Of a stretch of 64,000 bases of DNA, positions 38,118 through 51,330 are shown piece by piece. Origin of the DNA: Fasciolopsis buskii. Its lineage: Eukaryota > Platyhelminthes > Trematoda > Plagiorchiida > Fasciolidae. How positions within the stretch are numbered: the first letter of the stretch is position 1; every line of letters begins with the position of its first letter. Location of the stretch: positions 130,508 to 194,507 of the forward strand of contig LUCM01011227.1 of NCBI GenBank assembly GCA_008360955.1. The letters run 5' to 3'. The notes beneath the pieces are model-generated. The model did no database searches. It saw only the letters and a program-made list of their open reading frames with translations, and had not been told where the DNA came from. The position numbers and the translations under genes were made by a program.

Positions 38118-41100
38118 GTAAGTAGGGTTAAGATGGTGAAAACTGAAAGGGAAAGAAACTAGGACCGACAGGTCTTAGTTGCAGACCTTTGGAATTTGGT
38201 TTCTTGCATTTTACGATCTTTCGAATAATGACGTCGTGTATTTATTCTTTCTATTTAAACATGAAATTGGTTGTTAAAAGTCCTTAGTAGTTCATCAGAA
38301 TACTAACTGGATGTGTATATACGGATGCCACGGCATAAAAGAACGTTGTCCTTAAAATCCTTTTGATATGAAAAGTACATGAGCAAGGAATCTATTGTAA
38401 GTGAATTTCAACCTACAGCTGATTAAGTTTGAACCCAAGTACCCGGAATTACTTACTGAAGCATTAAGTGGACCGGCGTACCGACGCCGTCGCGTCAGAT
38501 GGGGAATTTCACAGTGGCAGATTCCAAATGTCGCTCGCAGTTTGGCTGACCTATATGCCATTTACGTTAGGTAAAATTTTATTTTACTTACCGACAGACA
38601 CATGCCAAGATCAAAAACTTCTATTCAGAGCATTAGGGATCCAAACACACATCATTAATTGTCTAAGGAATTATAGTGCTACACGTAATCTTACAGTACA
38701 TAAAGGAGAGAATCAGAAAGAACAAACGGCCCTCGAAATCATTTCAACACATCCGATACAGATCAAGGTCTCCTCCACTGAAAACGTATTTCTGTTATAA
38801 TTAAACCGCCCACATTCAAGAGCCACCATGTTTTAAGGCTGAATAAACTGTTGAAATGGAAAGTAAAACAAACATTATATCTAGAGTCAAATGTATGCAC
38901 TATGATATAGTAAGCATGGGTTGAAGAAGAATGCATGGATATAAACTCTGAGAAAAATGGTATGAACCATTCTACATTATATCCATCTTCCAAAATACAG
39001 CGTCACTTTGAAGAGTCCAACTTCTGGTTCAAGCAACTTCGAGACGCTGAATCTAGTTTATGAATGACTGCATTTCGTCAAAGCCAAACCCACAGAGACA
39101 CTAAAATGGATCTCAGGCACGGTAGGATGCGAAGCCGGATGACAGCTTCGCACATTAACACAATCAAGTCAATACGTGTCGAGGAACTGAAAAGCGTGGA
39201 ACTGTATTAAACCAAAGGGACCAAATGCACTTGATGACAGGTCAAATTCCTGCACGACAAAACCCACAAGGTGAAATGATCAGGTCATCAGCTTATGATT
39301 ATATTATCAAACCGTCATTTTCAGGTCACCTAAGAGATTAAAGTCAAATCTAAACATCCTGTCAACACAAAATGCTGCGGTTAACCACAACCAGACAATG
39401 ACGACATCGTTTCATCCGATGATAAGATGTTTGTGACCTAAAAACCCAGCTTAGTAATCAGTACCTTATGAAACCCATAAACCCGATTTGGAAACAACAG
39501 ATCTGAGATACACAACTGATTGTAGAAATAGTTGCATAGTATCGCGACCACGAATTTCTGGTGCAAAAAATCACACGATACTTGTTTCTCATCGTTTTCA
39601 TTTTTAATTTACGGCTTTAGTTTTCGATTGCAATGCTCTAAAATGTCCCTGAATCAGTTTTGTTGTGCAAATAACCAGCATATGTCAACCTTCAGCTGTG
39701 TAGGTTCTGGTCATAATAAGAACGGTCAAGATTGGATGCTGTTTGTATGCGCTGAAGAAGCGTTTGACAGCGTTGAAACCTTGAAGTCAGATTGTGCGTA
39801 AAGGTCCAGGCACCAAATTCAAAACCGGAACTGAAACAGCATGAAACGATTCCGTCAAGGGAAATTTTTATTTAGCCGCCAATCAGAAGAAGGGGCACTT
39901 CTAATTCAGTTCCTTATGGAAATATTTTCTATCGCCTTTTTCATGTATACCCGGACGTGTTCTTCCCTCCAACATGCATTGGCTCTAGTCAAACATAAGT
40001 AATTTGTCGGACGTGAAATGAAATTCCCTTGACATAGGTCAGCTTAGCTTTTGTTAGCAGGAATCAAGAACGCGTATCTAGTGCCGCTAAGGAAAATCCC
40101 ATGCAGAACTACACGGTTAGAGTTTGTTCTGCACAAATACCGGAATAACAAATGTCTAAATATGTGTATGTAAGACAGGAATAAAACAGTTGGCTGCTGC
40201 ATATTGTTTCATCAAAAATGAAGTGCTTTTGTAAAAATGGAGGACATTGACATTTTAAAGTGATGAGCATTACGGAATCTGAGGATGCAGTTTTACCAAC
40301 CCTAGGCTGAATCAGTCCAAAAAAGCCTTCAGTCAGACGTTTGCACTTTTTCCATTCTGTAGTGCAAACCTACGGGATCAAAATATTATTAAAATAGAGA
40401 ATTGATTTTACACTAATTGAAAAAGCTACGCAATATTTTTCTGTTGGTAGAGATGCATGCTTTTTGGGAATGAAGAACAAGTTTACCGCGTTCTCAGTCA
40501 TAACAGTGAGATAACAAAGGGCAATTCGGCATTTTCTAGCCTTGCTTTTGAATAATACATGGCAACCGAAAATTGCCTGAAAATGTTTTATCTCAGAAAG
40601 CCAAGAGTTCAGCCGATATGCTATCAGCTTACTTCTGTTTACGTCAAAAGAATTAGGATTTGACAAAGCTTAGCCTATGTCTTGTAGGTAAGCTTAGTGA
40701 AACGTGCACTTTACTCTGTCTACGAGCTGTTTAGTTTTCCCATCTTAAGAATCTCCACATAGATTTTTCGAAGATTTTACCGTACTAAGGAACAATTCAG
40801 TTTAATATTTCTAATATTCTTTTATAATTAAAAGTTATCACCAACTCATTATTTATTTACATCTTGTCGTACCAACATGTGTCCTTAAATTTACCTCAGT
40901 AAAACATGATTAACTTTATTGGGTGGTTGACCTGGAGTTCATGTCGTTTCGGTTACCAATGACAATGCACGGCTGACCAATCTGGTCATTGCCACACGTC
41001 TGCGTTTTAAGTGTACGTTTTATTATGTTTCCCTCGGTTATTGGGCTATAAAGTGTGGGATTTTAGCCTATCGTAGTGGGTTTGCAGCCTTCGCCTATTA

Positions 41101-42884
41101 TCTTACTCGGTTGAGGCACCAGAACACAAGAAACGAACAAACTTGTTTTTAGTGTACTACAGGGGGCCAAATAGATCACATTTTGTAGGTAGTAGATAAG
41201 CAAAATGGAAGAAGATAAGCAAATGCCCTCAAGACTCGTCATTACGATTTATAAGTCATGAAACCCTGGAATAAAGACTAATTACCGAGATTCCCTTAGT
41301 GTGCCCTATAATCGATCTAAGAATATAAGAACTGTGAATTCCAAAGCTTTGGGTTGGAGCATCTGAAACCCAAATTCTGTGCACATAACGTACAGTGTAT
41401 CGATAGGTAAGGTGATACAATGATAAAACCCAATTGGCATTACATATCCAAATGCCACTATGCATAAAACCGCAGATATAAACGAAATCGCAACTACTCT
41501 TTATTTCATTAGGTTTGTCTTACAATGGCAAATTTGGGAATTTCGAAAACATCTATTAACTGATTTGTGTTCTTGACATGACACTGAATGCTGTCCATAA
41601 AATGGAAAAAACGCAAAGATTGAGATGGAGATTACGTCAAAGATCCATTAATTGAGGGCTAGCCACTTTATCTTTAGCCTTGTTAGTAAGCTGTGATTTG
41701 TGTGGCATCTAAACTGTACTTTAATCTGATCGGCCAAAACAAAGGGTGCGGGATATGGTGGTTTGCTTTCCTTCTTTCAATCTGTCATGGCCTATCAACC
41801 AGTGTGAAGCATGTTTTATTTTTTCACATATACATGTGCATGAACGCATAGGTCGTCACTGATTTATTGGTGGCATTATCAGTAGGGATACCGAGATTGC
41901 TCACCATTTGAAATTCCGCTCGATAAGCAAAACTAGAATACTGTAGATCGCACCATGGTAGATGAAAGCCCTGAGAGTTCTTTAGCTCAGATGCTTTTAT
42001 TTAGGATAATGCACTGATGCATAAACGAGCCGATGCAGCTAATCTTAAGCCACAACACGATTCCGCGGTTGCGAATATGTAACTTTTTCCTCAAACCAGC
42101 AGAACAGGCCATCAGTAAATTCAACTTCATTATCAAGAGCCCTCAGTCGGAACGCCGAGACGATACGTTAAATTTGCCCGGAAGAATCTTGATCAAATGT
42201 CACCGATATTAACTGAATGATTTTGCTTGCATTTCGAAGCATTTCTTCGTATAACCATAGCTATTAAAACGGCCATTATCAAACGTTCATTGGGGATGCT
42301 CTCACGAAGACTAACTTATAAAGGTCTTTTTGATCGTGAACCTCTAAATATTTCTAATGCGCTGAAGCCGTTGTATTCCAGTCCAGTTCTTTGAACAACC
42401 TGAAACTGGATCAGAGTTCAATGAATGGACGCTAACATCGATGACTGGGAGCTAAATCGAAGCTTTATGGCTAATTGACCAAGGTAAACAGTGCAGACGG
42501 AGGCCTGATTATTTTGTTCGCTTTATTAGACTACCATCTAGTTGACGTACCGTTCCAAATCGAATGAAGTCTATCTTTTTTTAAGAAAACTTATATTTCT
42601 GGAGTTTCCATAACCTTAGAATTATCGATCATAAGTTAGTTGAGCACGTATGGTCATGCAAGATTAATGCGGGTGTTACGTTATAAAACATCGAAAAAAG
42701 TTAATGTTGACTTGTCAAAGTTTTGCTGATCTTTTCTTTTATCAACGATCACTTTCTTGCTTGACAGTCTCTCATCAGCTGAGACTTTCATCTGAGAATA
42801 TTGCCGAATATTACTGAAATACTATTATCTGCTTGGAAAGGCCAAAACAACATAACGTTAATTTCATTTTCATTGTTTTCAAAG

Positions 42885-43075
42885 GTGTCACTACTTGTTA
42901 AGTTCAGGTGTGCCAATTAACGAATCGAGGGGTCACAGAGGGCACACCAAAAATTTCACGAAATGGAAAGAAACATTTTGTGGCTTGGGGCTTTACCTCG
43001 ATTCTCGGGGCTACAATGAATATCTCAGCTACAAGAAAACTTCACATACTTTTGTTTTCCTGATTCTGATGGCAT
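42885..43075 (+). CDS. Weak candidate exon, unknown protein
   Basis: The acceptor tract ATTTCATTTTCATTG followed by TTTTCAAAG ends at 42884. With phase 2 entry, one frame is open for 63 codons, including GVPINESRGHRGHTKNFTKW and CGLGLYLDSRGYNEYLSYKK, to a modest donor GGCAT|GTAAAT at 43076. The residues look protein-like (Gly, Tyr, Trp and charged mix) but no family is recognised. The end is followed by a hydrophobic run and a stop, so a terminal exon ending at 43095 is another option. Confidence 0.22.
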
Positions 43076-46000
43076 GTAAATTATATTTTGCTTGAACATT
43101 TCATAAAATCACTTAAAACCGAATAAAACTTTTTTTATATTTACATTAACTGTGCCTGGCAAACGTGCAGCCGTTCCTTGGATAAATAAACTCGGTTCTT
43201 AATGTGAAATCTCTGTAAACATAAAAATCTTCGTAGATACATTTGTTATCAAGAAGTTACCTTACATCATATGTATTAGTCAGTTGATGTTAATGGATTG
43301 AGCCCCTTAGCTTGCTCTATAGCCCCATTAATCCTGATTGACTGCCCTCATCAGTCAAAATAGCTATTTCTGATAATGGCTACGAAGTCTACTTGTCTTG
43401 GTGTGATTTTCAAAGGTGCATATTCAAGGCACTGAAGAGGAATTTCTAAAGATTTTTAAGTTACCAACCTTTTATTAGTGCGCATTGGTCGTAACCAGTG
43501 AACAGTTCTTCCCACGCGTTTCTTGGTCCCGTTCGGTTACACATTTGATACATATAGTTCCTTCCATGTTGGACAATGTAACCGACCGTTGTTATGGAGA
43601 TCGCCTCTTTTTATCATCACTAGAATTTCTATCGCTAATGATGCTTCTGAAATTGCCATATTAGGAACATGTATAACCTTGAAATGTGCGGGTTTCTTTG
43701 TTAAGGTTGTTATGACTATTGTATTGATGACGGGGAAACAGAAAACAGATACAGGTTTGTTCACTAGTCCAAAATGATTCTCACGGTAACGCCCAGAACA
43801 CCCAATTTGATTGTTAGGCTTTTTGGGAATGAGTCTTACAAAGAATTGAGAATATTCTACTAACATGATTTTCTGTTCCTAATGTATCGTTTAGTAAAGT
43901 CTTCGGTACGGAGTAACTGTTAGATTAAGTTACAATGGGGTCTTTCTTCGAACGTCTCTTCTGAAACACTTGGAAGCCTATTTGCCTCCGGAAACACGAA
44001 TAATTTGCGGAGCATATATGAGATTAGTAAACGAAATATGAAGGGCCATGTAACTAAACTGATAAAGTTGTCTACATTTTACTTTTATTTTCGTTCTTAT
44101 TTATGTTCTAATTACTTCTATTTTAGTTGTGTTATTTTCGTCAACATTTATACTCTCCCTGTTGCTGATTAGTATCCATTTGGAGTCCAGGCAACTGTTC
44201 AGAACTAAAAATCATGGAAAACAAAAGGTTGTCGTAAACAATATTCGACCAAATGACCAATGTTCTTGCTTAGTAATTGCAATTTGAACGATCTGAGATT
44301 AAACTCAATATTAAATGGATTTCAGCGTTTAGGAAAGCCACAACTGATTGAATCTGCATACATGGAACACTGATATTTATGGGTCTCGGACCCGACCACT
44401 ATTCTCTCGCATCCCTCGTTTATTTAGCAAAATGTTTTTCCTACTTCAATGAAGTGCAATGTCCACACAAAAATACTGATGTACGCACTGAATTATAAAA
44501 CATGAAGGTTAATTTTGGGAACATTTTATACCGGTAGACGAGAAATGATATATATTAAGAACCCAAATCGTCCACTTAGGTTATCCGCCAAAGTTGACTT
44601 ATCGGCGGACGAAGTGTCACGAAATTGTGATAGCTAGGAATCGCTAACTCCTGAAGCTTAAGTTCGTCTACTACAGAGAACGATGGAATGATGAGCCCAG
44701 GCATGGACATCTTCCGAAGGACGTTGAGCTTAAATTGACATATTCCGTCCATTTGGGTTCACCTGCACTGAAACATTGGCAGAGTGAATAAATGTGTCTC
44801 GATGTAAATGATACAGATAAAGGCATAAGATTTTTCTGATATGCCGCAAAAAGGTAATCGGCAGTCATCCAAAGTCAAGCACACAGTGATAACCCGCAAA
44901 AATCTGGTCCAATGTTGTCTTCTAAATTGTTGTTACATGGTTTTCATGTTGTCGAATTATCAGTTTATAAATTACTACTCCCCTGATTGCACAACGTAGT
45001 TTTGGTGAAGTGCAAGTTACCCAAAATAGGTCTGGTTCTGCTACCAAGTCAGTGCGCCGCAAATGTTCGACTGAATCCGTTATATGCTTCATGAGAAGTG
45101 AAAAGCGCTAAACTTATAACATTCTAAGTAGTATGTGAACGAAGTAGCTGTACTTTAAATAGCAGATGTCTTAATTCACAAGGTCAAAATTTATTCAGTT
45201 GGACAGATAGTGGACTAATATCGGCGAATTGGAATATGCCGAAATAAGTGGTAACGTGGTAATCCGTGGCCAATGTAATAAAAAGATCGTCGCCATATTG
45301 ATTTTTAAGTGAATGGGTAAATGGTCATCTTTACGACTTAAGGGATACTTAACTTCCCTGCTTTCGGTGCCTATCAAGGCCTGACTCTCAGCATTGCTCA
45401 CCTAAGCTTTGCTGTTGCTCGGTCAGACTGAGAATAGCACCCGCTCCCTGAACAAGGGATAAGATATGATCAGTGGACAGGGTGACTTTTACAAAAATGT
45501 TTAAGTTGTCTCATTCTCTACAATCCCTACAAACTGCTTCTCTGAATCGTGGTAAGCTATTAATTGGGTTTAGATGGTCGTTGGGGATTGGATGCGCGTG
45601 GAATATTTTTGGTGGAGTTTGAAGGCGATTGGCTGATGCTAAAGTCAGTGACTTGGACGTACGATGAATGATTTCAAAAGTGAGATTTGGCTGATCCAAC
45701 ACTCTTGTACTTTAATTGGAACACTGGCGCCGAACGGAATTTGAACTGCTTTGCCATCGTATGTACACGGTGAGCGAAATGTTCGATGTTCTGCCCAGTC
45801 TTGCTTTCATATACCAAGCAAGTACAGAGAATAAAACAAATTATTTTTCCGAGACATGTAAAAGGAACGCAAAACTGAGTTCACACATCCGAAAGTACTA
45901 TATCCTGAGGAGTGTTTGTGGGTCGATGGAGTACAGGAAAATTACGACGGTCCTACTTTCAAGCGACACGAACATAATCGGTTTTCATGGGATGACAGGT

Positions 46001-49000
46001 CTCGACTCTCGATCGATAGTCTGTTGCAGTTTTTCAGAATTTGTCGTCCGTCCATTTTACTTTCAGAACTCTCGCTTTCTGAATCCCGTTTTATGAAATT
46101 CAGTCATCTAAAACTTTCGAGGGCTCTGTCTAAAAAGGTAGACGGATTAAGTCGTTTGGACTTTAGCATGAACACGGAAAAAATAGTGCCATGGGCGAAA
46201 TCTACTGCGCGTTATGTGCACAAAAGAATCTTTTGGATTATATACCATTCACATGTTCAGTGCACTTTTAGTACGCGGGGGTGCGAGGCAGCTTAGGTAA
46301 CTACAGCGAATGTGTCCATCATTTTGTGCTTGCCGGCTTAATTTAAGATTATAATTATTTTTACATCTTCGAGTTTTTCCACCATTTCCATTCAATCAAG
46401 TGTTAGTATGAAGCAGGTTACGCCAGATTGAATTGAATTTTCTGAGTTCACGATATACAGGCCAGCGTCATTTAAGGAGAGAAAAAATGGAATTCACTTG
46501 GCTCCACTCATGCGAAGTAGAGGGGAAATGCACAGTGGTCAGCTATTTATTCCGCCCAAGTTTCAAGGTTTCTCACAAAATTATGTTAATTGAAAGTGAG
46601 CAGAATGACTGAGATAACTCATATATCGTCTCTTACGATGTAATGTATGCCTTCAAATATGAGCCCCTTCTTTTGAAAAACAACAGGTATGGAAACCTTT
46701 AAACGCATCATGGCGTATTCACCTTAAGACACCTACCAGATCCTTAAATTGCATTCATTCTCAAACAAGATCCATATTTTATTCCCTCCCTTTGATCCGA
46801 AATATTATAGTGAAGTAAAAAACAAGTCCGAAATATAAATCCTTATATCCGTTATTGTTTTACTTCGTCCTCAAGGCCAATTTTCTTCTGGTTCCGTTCT
46901 ATTTAACCTGTTCAAATACATCTTTAGTTGTCTTTCTAGACCAAGCAGGTCAAACATTCTGCCGATTTTCTTTGATGAATGATTTTCGTGATTAGCGACA
47001 ACTGATTTTGAATGGGTAATAAACGTGACCAAAATTTAAGAATTCATTATTTCTTCTCCGGTTTCCCGAACATGCATATGCTTAGTCGAAGGTGAGATTA
47101 AAAGCCACGCTGACTGGGTTGCGCGATGTTGCAAAGCTGTCGTAGTATCTGAACCATAGGATAGGTAGAGTGATCCTTGGGATGGTTCGTCTGAACTACG
47201 CTTTCTGTATGGTTGCTCGAGCAGCATGCTCACATAACACAGACTAATAAATCATCATAATTGAAGAATCACTAATTTAAATTTCATTTTTGCCACAAAC
47301 AGTTGGTAAAATTGATTACGATCCTTAAAATTAGTAGTAAATGGTCTTGGTTAAGCACTAAAGCAACCCGTCAAAAGTGGGTTATTTTGGGAAATCGGGG
47401 ATCGAACATCAATGAAAACCGAAAAGAAAAGCTTTAAAATACCTGATGTTTGTTCGATTTTGTCCATTCGTTTGACCATGTCTCTATAGTCGTCTTCCAG
47501 TTAGACCTTAAATCATTTGAGCTTTTTGACCTTGGCAATAATCAATCGACTTCGACTGTTTCCAGCGATTTAGTCAGTGGACTCATCAACCACACCTGTT
47601 GTTTAACATGCCAGATATTCGAAAACAAAATGGCCCGTGCTCACCTGAGCGAATTTATGCTTGACTGTTGGTTTCAGAAACAAATTTCGCAGAATGAATA
47701 TCATTACCACTCTTCGTTCAATCCATTTATTGGGAGTAATATTCACTTCATTTTTAGGCTTGAAAATCACACGAGATGCACTTACAATAACTTTTGCATG
47801 TGCCTAAAATATTTGAGCTTTGCGGTCCACCGTTCATTCCAGATAGTTTCGTGATAAAACACTTATCGGAAAATAAACAGGCTACTGTTTCAATTATAAA
47901 ACATCTACGCAATGCTTTGACGTATCTCAACTCCTTAGTTTTAATCGACCAGGTTTAACACCAGATCTCTTTCCTTCAAAAAATCTTTTTGAGTGATACA
48001 CTTGCGTCACCTCTGCTCTCAAAGTGAAATCATATGTAGCCTTTCCGTTGAAGAAGGGAATTATATAAAGACAAGCATACAATGCTTCAGATAAAGTAAG
48101 ATAGAGTTATGTAGAAGGGGAAGTCCACTTACGCACTGTGCATCTGAAAGTCGATGCTGCGGGCTGGGATCGAACTGGTCAATTTCTGTATGCGGGGCAA
48201 AAAAATTGGATGTTTTCTTACGTAATTACCGTCCAGGAACCGTGTACACGGTAGAGATAGATCAGCTGCTCGGTAAGCGGAAGGTCTTCGGGTGGACTCC
48301 AGCTCGTGGCGTCGACTTTTGGACGCATAGTTCCTAGGTGAATTTTCCATTCTATATGACATCTGGCTCCTCGTGGCACCTCAAAACAATTGAGGATTAA
48401 AGTAGAGTTGGTTTGTCAATTTGGCTTTGAAACTGCGTCATGCGTCTCTCTCGTCGAAAGGTGGGGAAATGTGTGACGGTAAAGCGAGATGGACAAAGTT
48501 GGGTAGGTCAAACACTGCCACATAACAAGCGATCCCAGTAGGTCATATCCTAGTAGTCAATGGCGCACAATCAAATCAGGTTCCTTACACAAGACTACTC
48601 TAATTGCTTCCTCATTCTCTTTGCAGCATGGACGTGAAGTTCCCGAGTTGCAATGTACGTTGCTGAATAAATACGGTGCATCCATCAGGAGGCCTTCTTA
48701 AAATGGACAACTCGTGTAATGCGTCTGGTTATAATAGCAACGTGAATAGACATAATAATCGTAACTTCCTAATTTTGGTGGTAGTACGTTCAGTCTAACG
48801 ATTGATCAACATGCACATAGGTGTGGCTGGATCTAACGGGCAACTTGATCTCATCGAAGGACATTAAGAACAACAGCATCTGCTTCCTTTCTTGGGATTG
48901 TCATTTTTTTGCAGTCTGTCCTCCACAAGCTGTGTTTGTGTCGTATACAAATTCTCTTTGCGTTCCCCCCCTCCAAAAATAATTTCAATGCACAATGACC

Positions 49001-49549
49001 TTGAGACCGCTCTGACATTAGCCATACAAGCAGTTAACAATACACGCAGAATATCTCATGCGCTTGACCTTATTTATATCTCCGATGTGGATGTTTTCCT
49101 ATTCACAGTGAACTTCGATGTGTAGAATCAGTTTCCAGAAGTATTCGTTCATTGGCCATTGTGGTATATAGTGCTGTCAGTAAGTCTCAGTCGTTCACAC
49201 ACACAAACGCACACAGAGTAAGGGTAAAATGCATAACTTTGAATCAGTTCAGGATATTTGCGATCTCCAGTAATTAAAGAGAGAAAATCATACCATTGAC
49301 TTTTATTTTCTACACTCAATAGAATAACCAGAAGTGTTTTTGTCTGGTTTAACCCTCATCATTTAATCACCCAACAACCTCATCTAATTTTCACAGGCTG
49401 TTTAGTTTGTGAAACTTTAAAACAATTGAAATGGGTTAGCAGCTTCGTTGGCTTTTTATTCGGTTATCACTGCTGGAAGGCCTTGGGTCCGTCTCCCCAA
49501 CGGCACGTCGTGACCTTATTAATGCTAATTCTTCCGTGTTAATGTGCAG

Positions 49550-49619
49550 CTTTAAACCACTTTTGGATATTCATTTTTTCGATTTGCATTTTCGATCAAT
49601 CAGAAAACTGGAACTGAGA
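49550..49619 (+). CDS. Weak candidate exon, unknown protein
   Basis: The acceptor GTGCAG ends at 49549 and a consensus donor GAGA|GTAAGT begins at 49620. With phase 2 entry the frame gives FKPLLDIHFFDLHFRSIRKL and ELR, leaving in phase 0. It is short, and the acceptor tract is broken by purines. Confidence 0.2.
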
Positions 49620-51163
49620 GTAAGTTGATGAGTCGAATCCGTTTACTACTGTAGATGTACTCGCTTGCTGACATTCTGAATAAGTTCGCCAGTGGAGTTG
49701 TTATACTTATTTCTAATAAAAACGATTATCGTTCACCTATATCTAAATTACTCTTCGAAATGTCATTTGATAAGTAAGCCCACATTAAAGTTATGCCATC
49801 TGACCTTGACATCCAATTTCCATTTTACTAGTTAGCAGTAAATTGTTTCACAGATATTTCCGGTCTTATTCCAACTAAATTGGTTAATAAAAGTTGATAA
49901 GTCATTTTTTGCATTTTATTCCTAAAAATCTCTTTTGACTTCATTACAGCTTCAGCCGATAATCGTCATTTATTAACTTGCATGCCTCCTTTCAAGTTCA
50001 ATTATTTCCACCGAGAACAAGGTGCCCAGAGTCGGCATATTACGTTTCGCTCATGTCTTGAGCATTTCTTCAGTTTCATCACCAAGGTAACGAGGAATGT
50101 CCACTGAGAATGAGCAGGCTTGACGAAAATGGTGTTATTTTGTCATGTTAGACTTAGATGCTGTACTCACCACTTTGAATGGCATAAATGAATGTTGAAA
50201 ACTTCTGGACAGTTGCGTTGAAATATTGGTGAAATTTACTACACCGGTCCTTAATTCTTACAACACATGAAACGGAAAGTTGAGCAGTATGCGGTAGAAC
50301 GTTCAGTACCGCATATGATTATTCTGACTTTCTTTGTTCTACGTTTGGTGTTTGCAAACCATGGTGACTAAGCGAAATCAAGTGGAACTTAGTGAACGTT
50401 GAGCTTATTGTGATAAACTCTCCTTAGGGAAGCGTTAGACTCCTGGTTTGTTCATTACGGTAACCTGCAATGAATTTCTAATACAAGTTCTTTTTAATGT
50501 TAGCCGTTCATATGATCGCCGAAGGCTGTGCGATATTAAAACCACAGTAAATAAACGAGTAAGAATTTTGGTTTTTCAAGGTGATTGCCTCGCCATTCTA
50601 GGGTGAACATGAATGGCGCAACTGCCTCCACCTGCTTGTGAATTTTTGATATTATAACGACGTCGGAAAGGTAAGCAAGGACACTCTGGGTAGAATTCCA
50701 TGAACATTATGGGACAAAACGCAGGAAGATGATAACCACAGCAGCAATCACGCATCATGAGATGCGCAAATTCACGATTGTCGCGGCTGTGACCTGAGAA
50801 CAGTAAGAGTACTATCGGAAGATGACGGAAAGGCGATTGACTAATGACTATTCTTTAGTGATAAGTTTGTTAAAAATCAATGTTCCATTAGATTTAGGTT
50901 CGAAATTTTCAGACTCAAACCCGAGGGATATGTGTACCAGTGAAAATGGAACGAGTTTTCATTAGTGGCAAAACATTCAGCCTTTCGCTTGCATTTGTAT
51001 TCAGCTTATATAAGCTCACTCTGGTTAAGTTCATTTAAGTCAAAAACAATCTCGGAAAAAATGTAAAATTGGATGAGTGATAGTTTGTTGACATGAAGTC
51101 TTTACAGATGAGTGCATTGTTGTTTGTATACATGTGCTTACAAAATTCCTCATGTTTTCAAGC

Positions 51164-51330
51164 GACCGGCGTTGGTTAAGTGGATAATGTCTTGGCATTC
51201 GAACGTGGAGTTCGCGGGTTCGAAACTCTCATCGCCGGCCAAGTTGCTTGCTCGGCAGCCCTCAGTCGGCTGCGGCCTCCTTCCTGAGGAATGATACATA
51301 ATTTTATTTCATTAATAAAGGAAGTGAAAA
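51164..51330 (+). mobile_element. tRNA-derived SINE, copy 2
   Basis: A tRNA-like head spans 51164-51240: A box TGGTTAAGTGG at 51173-51183 and B box GGTTCGAAACT at 51217-51227, both close to the RNA polymerase III consensus. An acceptor-like pairing of CCGGCG (51166-51171) with CGCCGG (51233-51238) closes the head. The cloverleaf arms are poor: the T stem has a mismatch and no clear anticodon arm is seen, so it is not a working tRNA. A body related to copy 1 follows (CTCGGCAGCCCTCAGTCGGC), then an A/T-rich tail to about 51330. Copy 1 is at 11845-11984 in the other orientation. The source tRNA is not clear. Confidence 0.65.

Larger units (their letters stand above)
38118..51163. other. Long non-coding stretch
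   Basis: About 13 kb in which I recognise no transposon domain or RNA gene. It contains two weak exon candidates (42885-43075 and 49550-49619) and a B-box-like motif on the minus strand at 48166-48177. Open frames near 130 codons (45716-46096, 45916-46296, 47450-47854) carry no motif and are of chance length. Confidence 0.5.

Noticed and set aside
38474..38489. CGGCGT-ACCG-ACGCCG hairpin
   Set aside because: A 6-bp stem is expected many times by chance in 64 kb and has no linked feature.
39128..39152. TGCGAAGC...GCTTCGCA hairpin
   Set aside because: The 8-bp stem with a 9-base loop is at chance level; no adjacent gene, so no terminator or regulatory role can be supported.
51164..51240. Functional tRNA gene
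   Set aside because: A and B boxes are good, but the T stem and anticodon arm do not fold properly and a related non-tRNA body follows, so it is a SINE head.
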